DNA from: Brachybacterium huguangmaarense
GTDB lineage: Bacteria; Actinomycetota; Actinomycetes; Actinomycetales; Dermabacteraceae
DNA: 64,000 nucleotides
Assembly: GCF_025725725.1 (NCBI RefSeq)
Contig: NZ_CP107020.1
Location: 620,001-684,000, forward strand
Direction: 5' to 3'
Every line of letters starts with the position of its first letter. The first letter of the stretch is position 1. The notes below the pieces were generated by a model, which ran no database searches, had not been told where the DNA came from, and saw only the letters and a list, made by a program, of their open reading frames with translations. Below are positions 34,862 to 42,578 of this stretch, piece by piece. The position numbers and the translations under genes are program-made.

Positions 34862-36407
34862 GGCCCGCATCCTTCCACGTTCCGCCTGGGGCCGTCCGGG
34901 ACGGCGGCGGATCGCGCGAGGAGGGCGGGTCGGGGCGGCGCGGCGGCGGGTCAGCCCGCCGGAACGAGATCGAGATCGCCCTTTCGGGCGGAATCCGACG
35001 AGAATTCCGCCCGCAAGGACGATCTCGATCGGGCAGGTGCCCTTTCGCGCGCCCGAGACGACGATCTCGATCGGGTGGGTGCCCCTTCGCGCGCCCGGCA
35101 TGGCGATCTCGCTCCGTGTCCTCCGGCGGCGTCCGGGGCCCCCGGACTCGGGCTCGCAGCTCGTCGTCGACGAGGTGCGGGCCGGCCGCTCGCCATCCGA
35201 CCAGACCCATCGCGAGGCCCGCGGCGGCGAGCACGACGAGGATCATCGACCAGCCGCCGAGGATCTCGTGGAAGAGCCCGACCGCGAAGGGGCCGAGCGC
35301 GGCCAGGAAGTAGCCGACGGGCTGGACCATGCCCGACAGGCGCGCCGTGACGAGCGGGTCGTGGCTGCGGGAGGGGATGAGCGCGATCGCCGTCGCGAAG
35401 GTCCAGCCGCCGATGCCCAGCAGCACCGTCCACAGCAGCGGCGCGGCCGCCGGGGCCAGCAGCAGGCCTACGTATCCGGCGGCCGTGAGCAGGCCGAGCG
35501 CGAAGAGCACGGGCCCGAGGTTCCGCACGCGGGCGACGGCGAGCGGCATGAGGAGGCCGCCGATGATGCCGAAGCCCGAGATGAGCGCCGTGAGCGCACC
35601 GGCGGCGGTCGGCGCGAGGCCCGCGTCGGTGAGGATGCGGGGCAGCCATCCCATCTGCACGTAGGCGGTCATGGACTGCAGGCCGAAGGTGACCGTGAGC
35701 GCGATTGCCGTGGTCGAGCGCAGCAGGCTGCCGCGGAGGTGTCCCGCCGGGGAGAGCGGCGGGAAGTCGTGGCCGGTGCGCCGCCACACGACGAGCCAGA
35801 CCACGACCGGCACGGCCGCCAGGGTCCCCCACACGAACAGCGAGCGTCGCCAGCCGTCGGGGGCGGACCCGGCCATCGGCACGGACAGCAGCGAGCCGGC
35901 GCCGCCGCCGGTCGCGAGCATGACGGTGTACACGGTCATGAGCTGGACCGCACGACGGCCGCCGTGGCGCTTGACCCAGGCGGGCACGAGGACGTTGCCG
36001 GTCGCAGGACCGATGAGGGCAAGGGCCGAGAGCACCACGAAGACGGGGAAGGAGCCCGCGAGGGGTCGCAGCAGCAGTCCGAGGGTCGTGACGGCGAAGG
36101 CCAGGACGATGGCGCCCGTGAGCCCGAGGCGACGCGCGATCGGCACCGCGAGCAGCCCGAGCACGCCGAAGCACAGGCCGGGCAGAGCGTTGACGACGCC
36201 GCCCGCGGTCTCGCCGAGGCCGAAGGCGGCGGTGATGCGGTCGATCAGGGGCCCGGGAGCGGCCGCTCCGAGGCGGAGGTTCATGGCCACCGTGAGCACG
36301 GCGACCGCCGCGAGCAGAGCGCCGACGGTGCCCGGGCGGACACAGCGAGGAGGGACCGGCTCGGAGGCGACGGCGTCGGGGGCGAAGGAGTCGGGGTCGA
36401 CGCTCAT
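34374..36407 (-). CDS. MFS transporter (CynX/NimT-like) with lost stop codon
   Basis: The first 420 or so residues form a complete 12-helix CynX/NimT-type transporter (VAMNLRLGAAAPGPLID and NVLVPAWVKRHGG are typical). After the last helix the frame enters repeats: two 14-residue units reading GRAKGH-PDRDRR, then the family B palindrome, then about 160 residues in a non-native frame inside the esterase gene before a stop at 34374. A normal family member ends near residue 410-420. The native stop was probably lost when the repeats arose; the true protein may be unstable or longer than usual. Substrate unknown. Confidence 0.7.
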   Translation of the reverse strand: MSVDPDSFAPDAVASEPVPPRCVRPGTVGALLAAVAVLTVAMNLRLGAAAPGPLIDRITAAFGLGETAGGVVNALPGLCFGVLGLLAVPIARRLGLTGAIVLAFAVTTLGLLLRPLAGSFPVFVVLSALALIGPATGNVLVPAWVKRHGGRRAVQLMTVYTVMLATGGGAGSLLSVPMAGSAPDGWRRSLFVWGTLAAVPVVVWLVVWRRTGHDFPPLSPAGHLRGSLLRSTTAIALTVTFGLQSMTAYVQMGWLPRILTDAGLAPTAAGALTALISGFGIIGGLLMPLAVARVRNLGPVLFALGLLTAAGYVGLLLAPAAAPLLWTVLLGIGGWTFATAIALIPSRSHDPLVTARLSGMVQPVGYFLAALGPFAVGLFHEILGGWSMILVVLAAAGLAMGLVGWRAAGPHLVDDELRARVRGPRTPPEDTERDRHAGRAKGHPPDRDRRLGRAKGHLPDRDRPCGRNSRRIPPERAISISFRRADPPPRRPDPPSSRDPPPSRTAPGGTWKDAGHEPRTEHRAAHSGRLPRPARHRRGDAASVRHLREPAPRRPRDARARVVARRRLPCAHDPHPAAHQALPAPRAARARHARADRRGRRDRAGRPRHLDRPAPLPDRCRHPPPRRRSRRRGAAGALALARGAAPPVGRRRGDDPLPDAAHVALPSRPRRRAGRDP
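34969..35029. repeat. Palindromic element, family B, copy 2
   Basis: Outer arms ATCGAGATCG/CGATCTCGAT enclose an inner perfect 10-bp stem CGGGCGGAAT/ATTCCGCCCG, so the element is a double, nested hairpin. The order CGAGATCG, CTTT, inner stem with GAATTCC, then GATCTCG repeats that at 8385-8447. Confidence 0.85.
35021..35110. repeat. 42-bp direct repeat, about two units
   Basis: GATCTC starts at 35021, 35063 and 35105, exactly 42 bp apart; the first two continue GATCTCGATCGGG and share GTGCCC and TTCGCGCGCCCG. Since 42 is a multiple of three, the MFS frame stays open through it. Confidence 0.85.
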
Positions 36408-36435
36408 CGTCCCGTTGTAGCACCCCGGAGACGAC

Positions 36436-36471
36436 GAGCGCCCGCCCCGCGAGGATGCGGGACGGGCGCTC
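36436..36471 (-). terminator. Terminator after csbD
   Basis: Arms GAGCGCCCG/CGGGCGCTC with an inner CCCGC/GCGGG stem, 40 bp past the CsbD stop codon and also just before the MFS gene. Confidence 0.65.
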
Positions 36472-36509
36472 GGAGGACGACGGCGGCCCGGGGGTCGCCG
36501 TCGCGGCGA

Positions 36510-36707
36510 TCACTCGCCGGTCAGGCCCTCCTTGAGGTTCTTGCCGGCATCCTTGACGTTCTCGCCGGCCTGCTTGGCGCCGGCCGACGCCTGGTCGCCG
36601 ACGCCCTCGGCCTGGAGATCCTCGTTGTCGGTCTTGTCGCCGACGAACTCCTTGGCCTTGCCGCCGAGCTCCTGGGCCTTGTTCTGGATCTTGTCACCCG
36701 CATTCAT
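36510..36707 (-). CDS. CsbD-family stress protein
   Basis: A 65-residue hydrophilic protein with the CsbD pattern: KIQNKAQELGGKAKEFVGDKT, then repeated GxxxQAxGxxK-type helices. CsbD proteins are made in large amounts in general stress and are mostly disordered; their molecular role is not known. AAGGAGG lies upstream of the ATG. A 14-bp perfect palindrome GCGCCATATGGCGC (36734-36747) lies 27 bp before the start and could be an operator. Confidence 0.88.
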   Translation of the reverse strand: MNAGDKIQNKAQELGGKAKEFVGDKTDNEDLQAEGVGDQASAGAKQAGENVKDAGKNLKEGLTGE

Positions 36708-36733
36708 GGGGATCCTCCTTCGAGTCGGTGGAA

Positions 36734-36747
36734 GCGCCATATGGCGC
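36734..36747. promoter_or_regulatory. 14-bp palindrome upstream of csbD
   Basis: GCGCCATATGGCGC is perfectly symmetric and lies between the csbD ribosome binding site and its presumed promoter, a fitting place for a repressor site. The binding protein is unknown. Confidence 0.4.
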
Positions 36748-36833
36748 AGGACACATCGATGATAACCACGGGGTCCTGGGCGGCCCCGACCGCTCGGTCG
36801 CTCTGGCGAGGGTCCGCGGCCACGAGACCCGCC

Positions 36834-36920
36834 GTGCCGAGCGACCTCGTGCGCTCGTACGTCGAGGCCGGCATGCTCGGCCGCACGAGCGGTGAGGGCT
36901 TCTACGGCGACGACGACTGA
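36834..36920 (+). pseudogene. C-terminal remnant of a 3-hydroxyacyl-CoA dehydrogenase
   Basis: The last 28 codons before a TGA read PSDLVRSYVEAGMLGRTS then GEGFYGDDD. This is the hallmark C-terminus of 3-hydroxyacyl-CoA dehydrogenases (LxxxVxAGxLGRKxGxGFY). Nothing upstream belongs to that enzyme: within 100 bp the sequence becomes the csbD promoter. It therefore looks like the tail of a deleted gene. The fragment has normal codon use. Confidence 0.6.
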
Positions 36921-36986
36921 GCGGCGGCGCGATACGGTGATCGTCCTCCGCCGGCCCCAGGAATCGTCCAGAGGAGATGACCCCCG

Positions 36987-37955
36987 GTGACCACTCCCGC
37001 TCTTCCCACCGCCCCCGTACCGGGTGCCGCGGCCGTCGTCGTCGTGGACGTCGCGACGCTCTGGAGCGAGCCCTCGGCCCCCCGCCCCGGCATCGACGAC
37101 GCCGCGCTCACGCGCCCGACCGACCTCGACGCCTGGAACGCCGCCATGCCCGGGGACGAGGAGCGCGGCTGGCTGCTCCCCCATCTGGAGACGCAGGCCC
37201 TGTTCGGCACGCCCGTGCTCGTCGACGAGCTGCGCGAGGGGTGGGCGCGCGTGGTCGTGCCCTCGCAGCGGACCTCGCGGGACGAGCGCGGCTATCCCGG
37301 CTGGGTGCCCGCGGTGCAGCTCGTGACCGATCCCGGCTTCGTCCGCCTGGTCGAGTCGGCGCCCTCGCTGCACGTGACGGCCGACCGCGCCTGCCTGCGC
37401 GACGTCGAGGGAGCCCCCGGCCCCGTCCCGGCTCTCGTGCCCCTGAACACCGTGCTGCCCGTCGTCGGGCGTGAGCCGGAGGCGGTGCGCGTCGCTCTGC
37501 CCGGCGGGGGCACGGCCCTGCTCGCGGAGACTGATGCCGTGGCGCGCGAGAGCAGGGAGCAGGCCCCGATCGGGACCGCAGACGACGTGATCGCCACCGG
37601 CGAGCGCTTCCTCGGCCTGCGCTACCTGTGGGCGGGCATGAGCCCGTGGGGCTTCGACTGCTCAGGCTTCGCCTGGGCGATCCTCCTCCGCCACGGCGTG
37701 ACGATCCCGCGGGACGCGGGCGATCAGCTGCGTCTGTCGGGGTTGCCGCGCATCGATCGCGAGGATCTGCGACGCGGCGACCTCGTGTTCTTCTCGGGCT
37801 CGTCGGGCGGCGACTCCATCCGGCACGTGGCCGTGTACGTGGGCGAGGGTCGGATCCTCCACTCCCCCAACTTCTCCCGGGACGTCACCGAGGAATCGCT
37901 CGCCGACTACGACGCGCGCGACGAGTACGCGGGAGCGGTGCGGCCGATCCCGTGA
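36987..37955 (+). CDS. NlpC/P60 family peptidase with SH3-like domains
   Basis: A 322-residue protein like the gamma-D-glutamyl-diamino-acid peptidases (YkfC/DPP VI). Two SH3b-like regions (about 20-110 and 120-190) precede the NlpC/P60 domain, with Cys225 in WGFDCSGF, His280 in IRHVAVYVG and His292 as third residue. No signal peptide is present, which suits cytoplasmic processing of imported or recycled muropeptides, in line with NagZ and AnmK elsewhere in the window. GTG start ten bases after GAGGAG; TACGGT lies further upstream. Confidence 0.9.
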   Translation: MTTPALPTAPVPGAAAVVVVDVATLWSEPSAPRPGIDDAALTRPTDLDAWNAAMPGDEERGWLLPHLETQALFGTPVLVDELREGWARVVVPSQRTSRDERGYPGWVPAVQLVTDPGFVRLVESAPSLHVTADRACLRDVEGAPGPVPALVPLNTVLPVVGREPEAVRVALPGGGTALLAETDAVARESREQAPIGTADDVIATGERFLGLRYLWAGMSPWGFDCSGFAWAILLRHGVTIPRDAGDQLRLSGLPRIDREDLRRGDLVFFSGSSGGDSIRHVAVYVGEGRILHSPNFSRDVTEESLADYDARDEYAGAVRPIP

Positions 37956-37977
37956 GGCACAGGGCCCGACGATCGGG

Positions 37978-38006
37978 CATACCTCGCGGGTCGAGGACCC
38001 GGTATG
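37978..38006 (+). terminator. Terminator after the NlpC/P60 gene
   Basis: Stem CATACC/GGTATG with a 4-nt bulge and inner stem GGGTC-GAG-GACCC. The tip is identical to that of the hairpin after tRNA-Ser. Confidence 0.55.
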
Positions 38007-38121
38007 TGCCGGGTCTGCTGAGTATCGGCGCTCCGTGGACGGGCGAGCCGCGGCAGGACCTCGCTCGGCCGCAGAGCGCCGTCTTCTCGCAGGGAACACC
38101 TCGGTCGTCCCCGAGGCCAGC

Positions 38122-38949
38122 TCAGGCGGCCAGGTCCCCGAGCAGCTCGCGGGCGATCCGTCGGATCTCCTCGTCCGCCTCGAGCGGGGCGTATCCGCTG
38201 GTCATGACCGCGAGCACGCGCGCGTCCGGCAGCGTGGGGTCACCGATGAGGGCGACGTCGTGGCGATAGCCGTCGACCTCGCCGGACTTCGAGCCCACGA
38301 CGATCCCCTCGCGCACGACCGTCGCGATCACCCGGATCCGCTGGGCGCGCAGCGCGCCGAGCGCGAGGGCCGTCGAGGCGCGCGACACGGCGTCACCGCT
38401 CACGATGGCCCGCATCGTGGTGGCGAGATCGGCGGCGGTCGTCTCGTTCGTCAGGCCACGCCCGATCGCGGACGGATCGCCGATCGCGCGTTCGATCCGG
38501 GTGTCCGTGAGCCCCAGGTCGCCGACCACGCGGGCGATCGCCTCGAGGCCGACGCGCGCGATCACGGCGTTCGTCGCCTCATTGCTCGACCGGTCGATCA
38601 TGCGCACGAGCAGCTCGCGCATCTCGATCGGGGTGCCGTCGGGCGGATGGCTCGGGTCGAGATGGTCTCCCTCGAGGGCGAAGGGCGTGCCGTCGGCGCC
38701 GGTGAACGTCCGGCTGGCAGGCACTGTCGCGGCGAGGTCGAGCTCGCCATGGTCGGCGGCCCGGAGGGCGGCGAGCAGCACGCAGAGCTTGATCGTGCTG
38801 GCGGCGTAGAACCGGCGGTCCGGGTCCCGTTCGGCGAGCACCGAGCCGGCGGCGTCGAGCAGGCAGAAGGACAGCCGGTGGCCCTCGGTCGGCTCGGGCG
38901 GCGGCATGGTCGTGGGAGGGGGACGGCGCTCGGATCCTGCGGCGGGCAT
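38122..38949 (-). CDS. Class A beta-lactamase-fold serine hydrolase
   Basis: A 275-residue protein with S51-T-I-K54, S121-S-N123 (in place of SDN) and K221-S-G223, all in class A order. I see no ExxLN omega-loop motif, whose Glu is needed for deacylation in true class A beta-lactamases, and there is no signal peptide. It is therefore more likely a cytosolic peptidase or esterase than a resistance enzyme. The ATG follows TACGGT by six bases (leaderless). Confidence 0.85.
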   Translation of the reverse strand: MPAAGSERRPPPTTMPPPEPTEGHRLSFCLLDAAGSVLAERDPDRRFYAASTIKLCVLLAALRAADHGELDLAATVPASRTFTGADGTPFALEGDHLDPSHPPDGTPIEMRELLVRMIDRSSNEATNAVIARVGLEAIARVVGDLGLTDTRIERAIGDPSAIGRGLTNETTAADLATTMRAIVSGDAVSRASTALALGALRAQRIRVIATVVREGIVVGSKSGEVDGYRHDVALIGDPTLPDARVLAVMTSGYAPLEADEEIRRIARELLGDLAA

Positions 38950-39031
38950 GCCTCGACCGTACCGGGCCGGGCCGGCGCGGGGTCTTCGTCCTCGTGTGCG
39001 CCGGCCGACTCGGCGTCCTAGCATCATCGGC

Positions 39032-39454
39032 ATGCAGCCGCTGCCCCGCTTCTGGAGTCTTCCGGGTGTTGGTGACCGGGACCGGCGTCACCCCGGTGGA
39101 GGGGGACGCCGAGCGGATCCTCTCGGAGCTCGCCTCGGACCCGCTTTACGTGCGTCTGTGCGCGGCGCAGGGAACCTACCGGGCGCCCTTGACACCCAAG
39201 CCCTGGCGGATCGGGATACGGGGTCCCGCCTCCGCCCTGCGCTGGCCCGTCGAGGGTGGGTGCGAGAGACGCTACCTGGCGTGGTCGAGGAGTACTCCCG
39301 TCGCAGCGGGCCGTGGGCGATGTGTCGTCGCGAGGCGTGGAACGGGCTCGAGCCGAGCGCGGCCGAGCGCCTCGTCCTCGAGCTGTACGACCGCGTGACC
39401 GGTACGGACTCGGTGCCGCGCTCGCCTGAGAACGGCCATCGCGCGGAGTCCTAG
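39032..39454 (+). pseudogene. Hypothetical gene with two reading-frame changes
   Basis: The ATG is preceded by TAGCAT (seven bases) and opens MQPLPRFWSLP. Protein-like sequence then continues in another frame (VEGDAERILSELASDPLYV, LTPKPWRIGIRG) and near 39245 returns to the first (WVRETLPGVVEEYSRRS, PWAMCRREAWNGLEPSAAE). Each part has good codon bias, so one gene of about 140 codons seems to have been split by two indels. No family recognised. Sequencing error is possible but two errors would be needed. Confidence 0.5.
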
Positions 39455-39524
39455 GGTGGAGGGCACAAGCACCGCGTGCGCACGGCGGCCCGCCGCGCGC
39501 ACCTCGCGAGAACGGAGGCACCCC

Positions 39525-40901
39525 ATGGCCATCGCCACCATCAACCCCGCCACCGGAAAGACCGAGAAGACGTTCGATCCGCATGACAGCGCCGAGGTCG
39601 AGCGCCGCATCGCCCAGGCCCACGCGGCCGCCCATACGCTGCGCGGCACCGCCTTCGACGAACGCGCCGGATGGGCCCGTGCGACCGCCGACGTGCTCGA
39701 CGCCGACACCGACATCCTCGCCGCCGTCATGACCACGGAGATGGGCAAGCCGATCGCGCAGTCGCGCGCCGAGGTCGGCAAGTGCGCCGCGGCGCTGCGG
39801 TTCTACGCCGACAACGCCGAGCGCTTCCTGGCCGACGAGCCCCTCGAGGACCCGTCCGCGGTCGGGGCCACACGGGCCTGGGCCCGCTACCAGCCGCTCG
39901 GCACGATCCTCGCGGTCATGCCGTGGAACTTCCCGCTCTGGCAGGTGATCCGCTTCGCCGCGCCGGCGCTCATGGCGGGCAACACGGGGGTGCTCAAGCA
40001 CGCCTCGAACGTGCCGCAGACCGCCCTGTACCTCGACGGGCTGTTCGAGCGCGGAGGCTTCCCCGCCGGCTCGTTCCGCACCCTCCTGATCGGCTCGGAC
40101 CGGATCGAGGCGGTGATCGACGATCCGCGGATCGCGGCCGTGACCCTCACCGGCTCCGAGCCAGCCGGCCAGGCGGTTGCCGCACAGGCGGCGCACCGGA
40201 TCAAGAAGTCGGTCCTCGAGCTCGGGGGCTCCGACCCCTACATCGTGATGCCGAGTGCCGATCTCGACGAGGCCGTCTCCACCGCGGTGACCGCCCGCAC
40301 CCAGAACAACGGGCAGTCGTGCATCGCCGCCAAGCGGTTCATCGTGCACACGGACGTGTACGACGAGTTCGCCGAGAAGTTCGTCGCGGCCATGGGCCGG
40401 CTCACCGTGGGCGACCCGATGGACGAGTCCGTCGACGTGGGCCCGCTCGCCATGGAGGGCGGCCGCGACGACCTGATCGAGCTCGTCGACGATGCCCGTG
40501 AGGCCGGGGCCTCGATCCTGCTGGGCGGCGAGGCGCCGGAGGGGCCGGGCTGGTTCTACCCGGTCACGGTGATCGCCGACCTGCCCGACTCCGCCCGGCT
40601 GGTGCGCGAGGAGAGCTTCGGCCCCGTCGCCTCGCTCTACCGGGTCGCTGATCGGGAGGAGGCCGTGCACGTCGCGAACCAGACGCCGTTCGGGCTGTCC
40701 TCCTCGGCGTGGACCACGGACCCCGAGGAGCAGGAGTTCTTCGCCGATCGTCTGCAGGCCGGCGGCGTGTTCCTCAACTGGATGACCGCGTCGTCGCCGC
40801 AGCTGCCGTTCGGCGGCATCAAGCGCTCGGGCTACGGCCGTGAGCTCTCGGCCGCGGGCATCCGCGAGTTCTGCAACCTCAAGACGGTGTGGGTGGCCTG
40901 A
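39525..40901 (+). CDS. gabD: NAD(P)-dependent succinate-semialdehyde dehydrogenase
   Basis: A 458-residue aldehyde dehydrogenase. It has Asn135 in MPWNFPLWQ, general base Glu232 in LELGGSDP, nucleophile Cys266 in NNGQSCIAAKRF and the C-terminal PFGGIKRSGYGREL. The short N-terminus and the GGSDPYIV signature fit the actinobacterial succinate-semialdehyde group, which makes succinate at the end of the GABA shunt or of 2-oxoglutarate bypass. GGAGG precedes ATG 39525. No GABA transaminase lies nearby, so the physiological aldehyde is not certain. Confidence 0.88.
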   Translation: MAIATINPATGKTEKTFDPHDSAEVERRIAQAHAAAHTLRGTAFDERAGWARATADVLDADTDILAAVMTTEMGKPIAQSRAEVGKCAAALRFYADNAERFLADEPLEDPSAVGATRAWARYQPLGTILAVMPWNFPLWQVIRFAAPALMAGNTGVLKHASNVPQTALYLDGLFERGGFPAGSFRTLLIGSDRIEAVIDDPRIAAVTLTGSEPAGQAVAAQAAHRIKKSVLELGGSDPYIVMPSADLDEAVSTAVTARTQNNGQSCIAAKRFIVHTDVYDEFAEKFVAAMGRLTVGDPMDESVDVGPLAMEGGRDDLIELVDDAREAGASILLGGEAPEGPGWFYPVTVIADLPDSARLVREESFGPVASLYRVADREEAVHVANQTPFGLSSSAWTTDPEEQEFFADRLQAGGVFLNWMTASSPQLPFGGIKRSGYGRELSAAGIREFCNLKTVWVA

Positions 40902-40999
40902 GGGCCGGAGCGCGGCATGCGGCCCGAGGCAGAGCACGGGGTTCACGGCCAGAGGCGGAGCACCGGTCACCGGGCCCGAGGTAGGGCACCGGGTACGTA
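40896..40999. repeat. 26-bp tandem repeat, three to four units
   Basis: Units start at 40922, 40948 and 40974 with GCC(C)GAGG and GAGCACCGG or GGGCACCGG at fixed places; a weaker first unit (40896) includes the gabD stop codon. The period equals that of the array at 30575-30830, though the sequences are only loosely alike. Confidence 0.7.
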
Positions 41000-41062
41000 A
41001 CCGTGCGCGTGGCGCTGGGTGCCGGGAGACCGGTGCCGCGGCGGACCCCGCACTTCGGTGCA

Positions 41063-41108
41063 CGTGAGAGCCGCAGCCCTCGAGAATCGAAGGGCTGCGG
41101 CTCTCACG
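41063..41108. repeat. Palindromic element, family C, copy 1
   Basis: Eighteen-bp perfect arms (41063-41080/41091-41108) with core AGAGCCGCAGCCCT and loop CGAGAATCGA. The outermost 4 bp (CGTG/CACG) differ from those of the other copies but still pair. Confidence 0.92.
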
Positions 41109-41243
41109 TACAGATCTGTGCAGGCGCTGAGCCACTCTGGGCAGGAGCCGCCGAGCCAGGTCGCGCCGTCGCGCCAGGCCGCGCCGTCGCGCCCGGCACC
41201 ACACCCGCGCGGCAACGCCGCCCATGGGCGGCGCGGCAACACC

Positions 41244-41305
41244 GATGTGACGCCGAGAGCCGCAGCCCTCGAGAATCGGAGGGCTGCGGCTCTCGGCGTC
41301 ACATC
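41244..41305. repeat. Palindromic element, family C, copy 2
   Basis: Twenty-six-bp perfect arms (41244-41269/41280-41305) starting GATGTGACGCCG, then the same core, around loop CGAGAATCGG. With copy 1 it fills the convergent gap between gabD and the amidohydrolase; nothing else is visible there. Confidence 0.93.
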
Positions 41306-41393
41306 CGTGCACGGCGTTTCAGAACGACGCGCCGCCAGACCGGAAAGATTCAGCTCTCGCGTCCAGCGCGCTCAGCCCGCGCGTCCTCCAGAC

Positions 41394-42578
41394 TCAGCTC
41401 TCGCGCCGCCAGTCCTCGGCGACGTCGATCGCCGTCCAGGCCAGTGCCGTCGCACCATCGCTCAGCGTCCGCTCCGCAATCGGGCCGACGCAGTGGTCCG
41501 CGAACTCGCGCTGGTGGTTGAGCACGGGGAAGCTGCCGACCCCGATGTACGGGTGGATCGCACGGACCACCTGGGAGACGTTGCCCATGTCCGTCGAGGC
41601 CGTGCACATCGCGGTCTCGGGCCCGTCGGTGACGAGGGTGCGGCCGAGGGCGGCGGCGTTGAGCTCGTAGGCGGCGAGCGCCGCCTCGTCCGTGCGGAGA
41701 TCCGAGTAGGGCTGGGACTCCGGCTCCAGGGCGAGCTCGCAGCCCGTGGCGAGGGCGCCGGCCTCGAAGCAGTGCCGCACCTTCTCCTCCGTCTCGGCGA
41801 GCTCTGCCATGCTCGACGCCCTCACGTACCAGCGCCCGGTCGTGACCTCCGGGATGGCGTTGGGCGCCTCGCCCCCGGAGGTCATGACGCCGTGCACGCG
41901 CACGGTGGGCGGGAGCTGCTGGCGCAGCATCCCGATGGCGACCTGCGCGATCGTGAACGCGTCGGCGGCATTGCGGCCGTGCGTGGGGTAGGCGGCGGCG
42001 TGCGCCGCCTTGCCGGTGAAGCGGATCGCCGAGTGCGACACGGCGAAGGGGCGTGCGCGGGCGACGTCGACGGGCGCGGGATGCGCCATCATCGCGAGGT
42101 CGAGGCCCTCGAAGGCACCGCGATCGAGCATCTCGATCTTGCCTCCCCCGCCCTCCTCGGCGGGCGTGCCGAACACCTCCACTGTGAGGTCGAGCTCGTC
42201 GGCGACCGCGGCGGTCGCGATCGCGGCCCCCGCCGACATCGCCGCGATGAGGTTGTGGCCGCACGCGTGCCCGATGCCGGGGAGCGCGTCGTACTCGGCC
42301 ATGAACGCGACGCGGCGATGCCCGGTGCCGCGTGTCGCATGGAACGCCGTGGGAAGATCGGCGACGCCGCGCACGACCGCGAAGCCGTGCCGCTCGAGCA
42401 GGGCGGCCACCGCCGCGCTCGAGCGGACCTCGTGCCATGCCGTCTCCGGGTCGCCGTACAGGCTCTCCGAGAGCTCGACCAGTTCGGCGCGGGCGCCGGC
42501 GACCGCATCTCGGGCGCGCTCCTTGAGCGATCCGAGCGGGCCCGAGGGGGCTCCCGCCTCCGTGCTCGGCTCACTCAT
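41394..42578 (-). CDS. M20-family amidohydrolase (AbgB/aminoacylase type)
   Basis: A 394-residue metallopeptidase of M20 subfamily D. Metal ligands are visible in GHACGHNLIAAM, TPAEEGGGGKIEM and MMAHP. The lid domain (AIRFTGKAAHAAAYPTHGRN) carries the conserved HAA and GRN. Members cleave N-acyl amino acids or p-aminobenzoyl-glutamate. It ends a four-gene unit with DUF1028, RidA-like and flavin-monooxygenase genes (8-bp overlap with DUF1028), so its substrate is probably an amide intermediate of that pathway. Confidence 0.88.
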   Translation of the reverse strand: MSEPSTEAGAPSGPLGSLKERARDAVAGARAELVELSESLYGDPETAWHEVRSSAAVAALLERHGFAVVRGVADLPTAFHATRGTGHRRVAFMAEYDALPGIGHACGHNLIAAMSAGAAIATAAVADELDLTVEVFGTPAEEGGGGKIEMLDRGAFEGLDLAMMAHPAPVDVARARPFAVSHSAIRFTGKAAHAAAYPTHGRNAADAFTIAQVAIGMLRQQLPPTVRVHGVMTSGGEAPNAIPEVTTGRWYVRASSMAELAETEEKVRHCFEAGALATGCELALEPESQPYSDLRTDEAALAAYELNAAALGRTLVTDGPETAMCTASTDMGNVSQVVRAIHPYIGVGSFPVLNHQREFADHCVGPIAERTLSDGATALAWTAIDVAEDWRRES

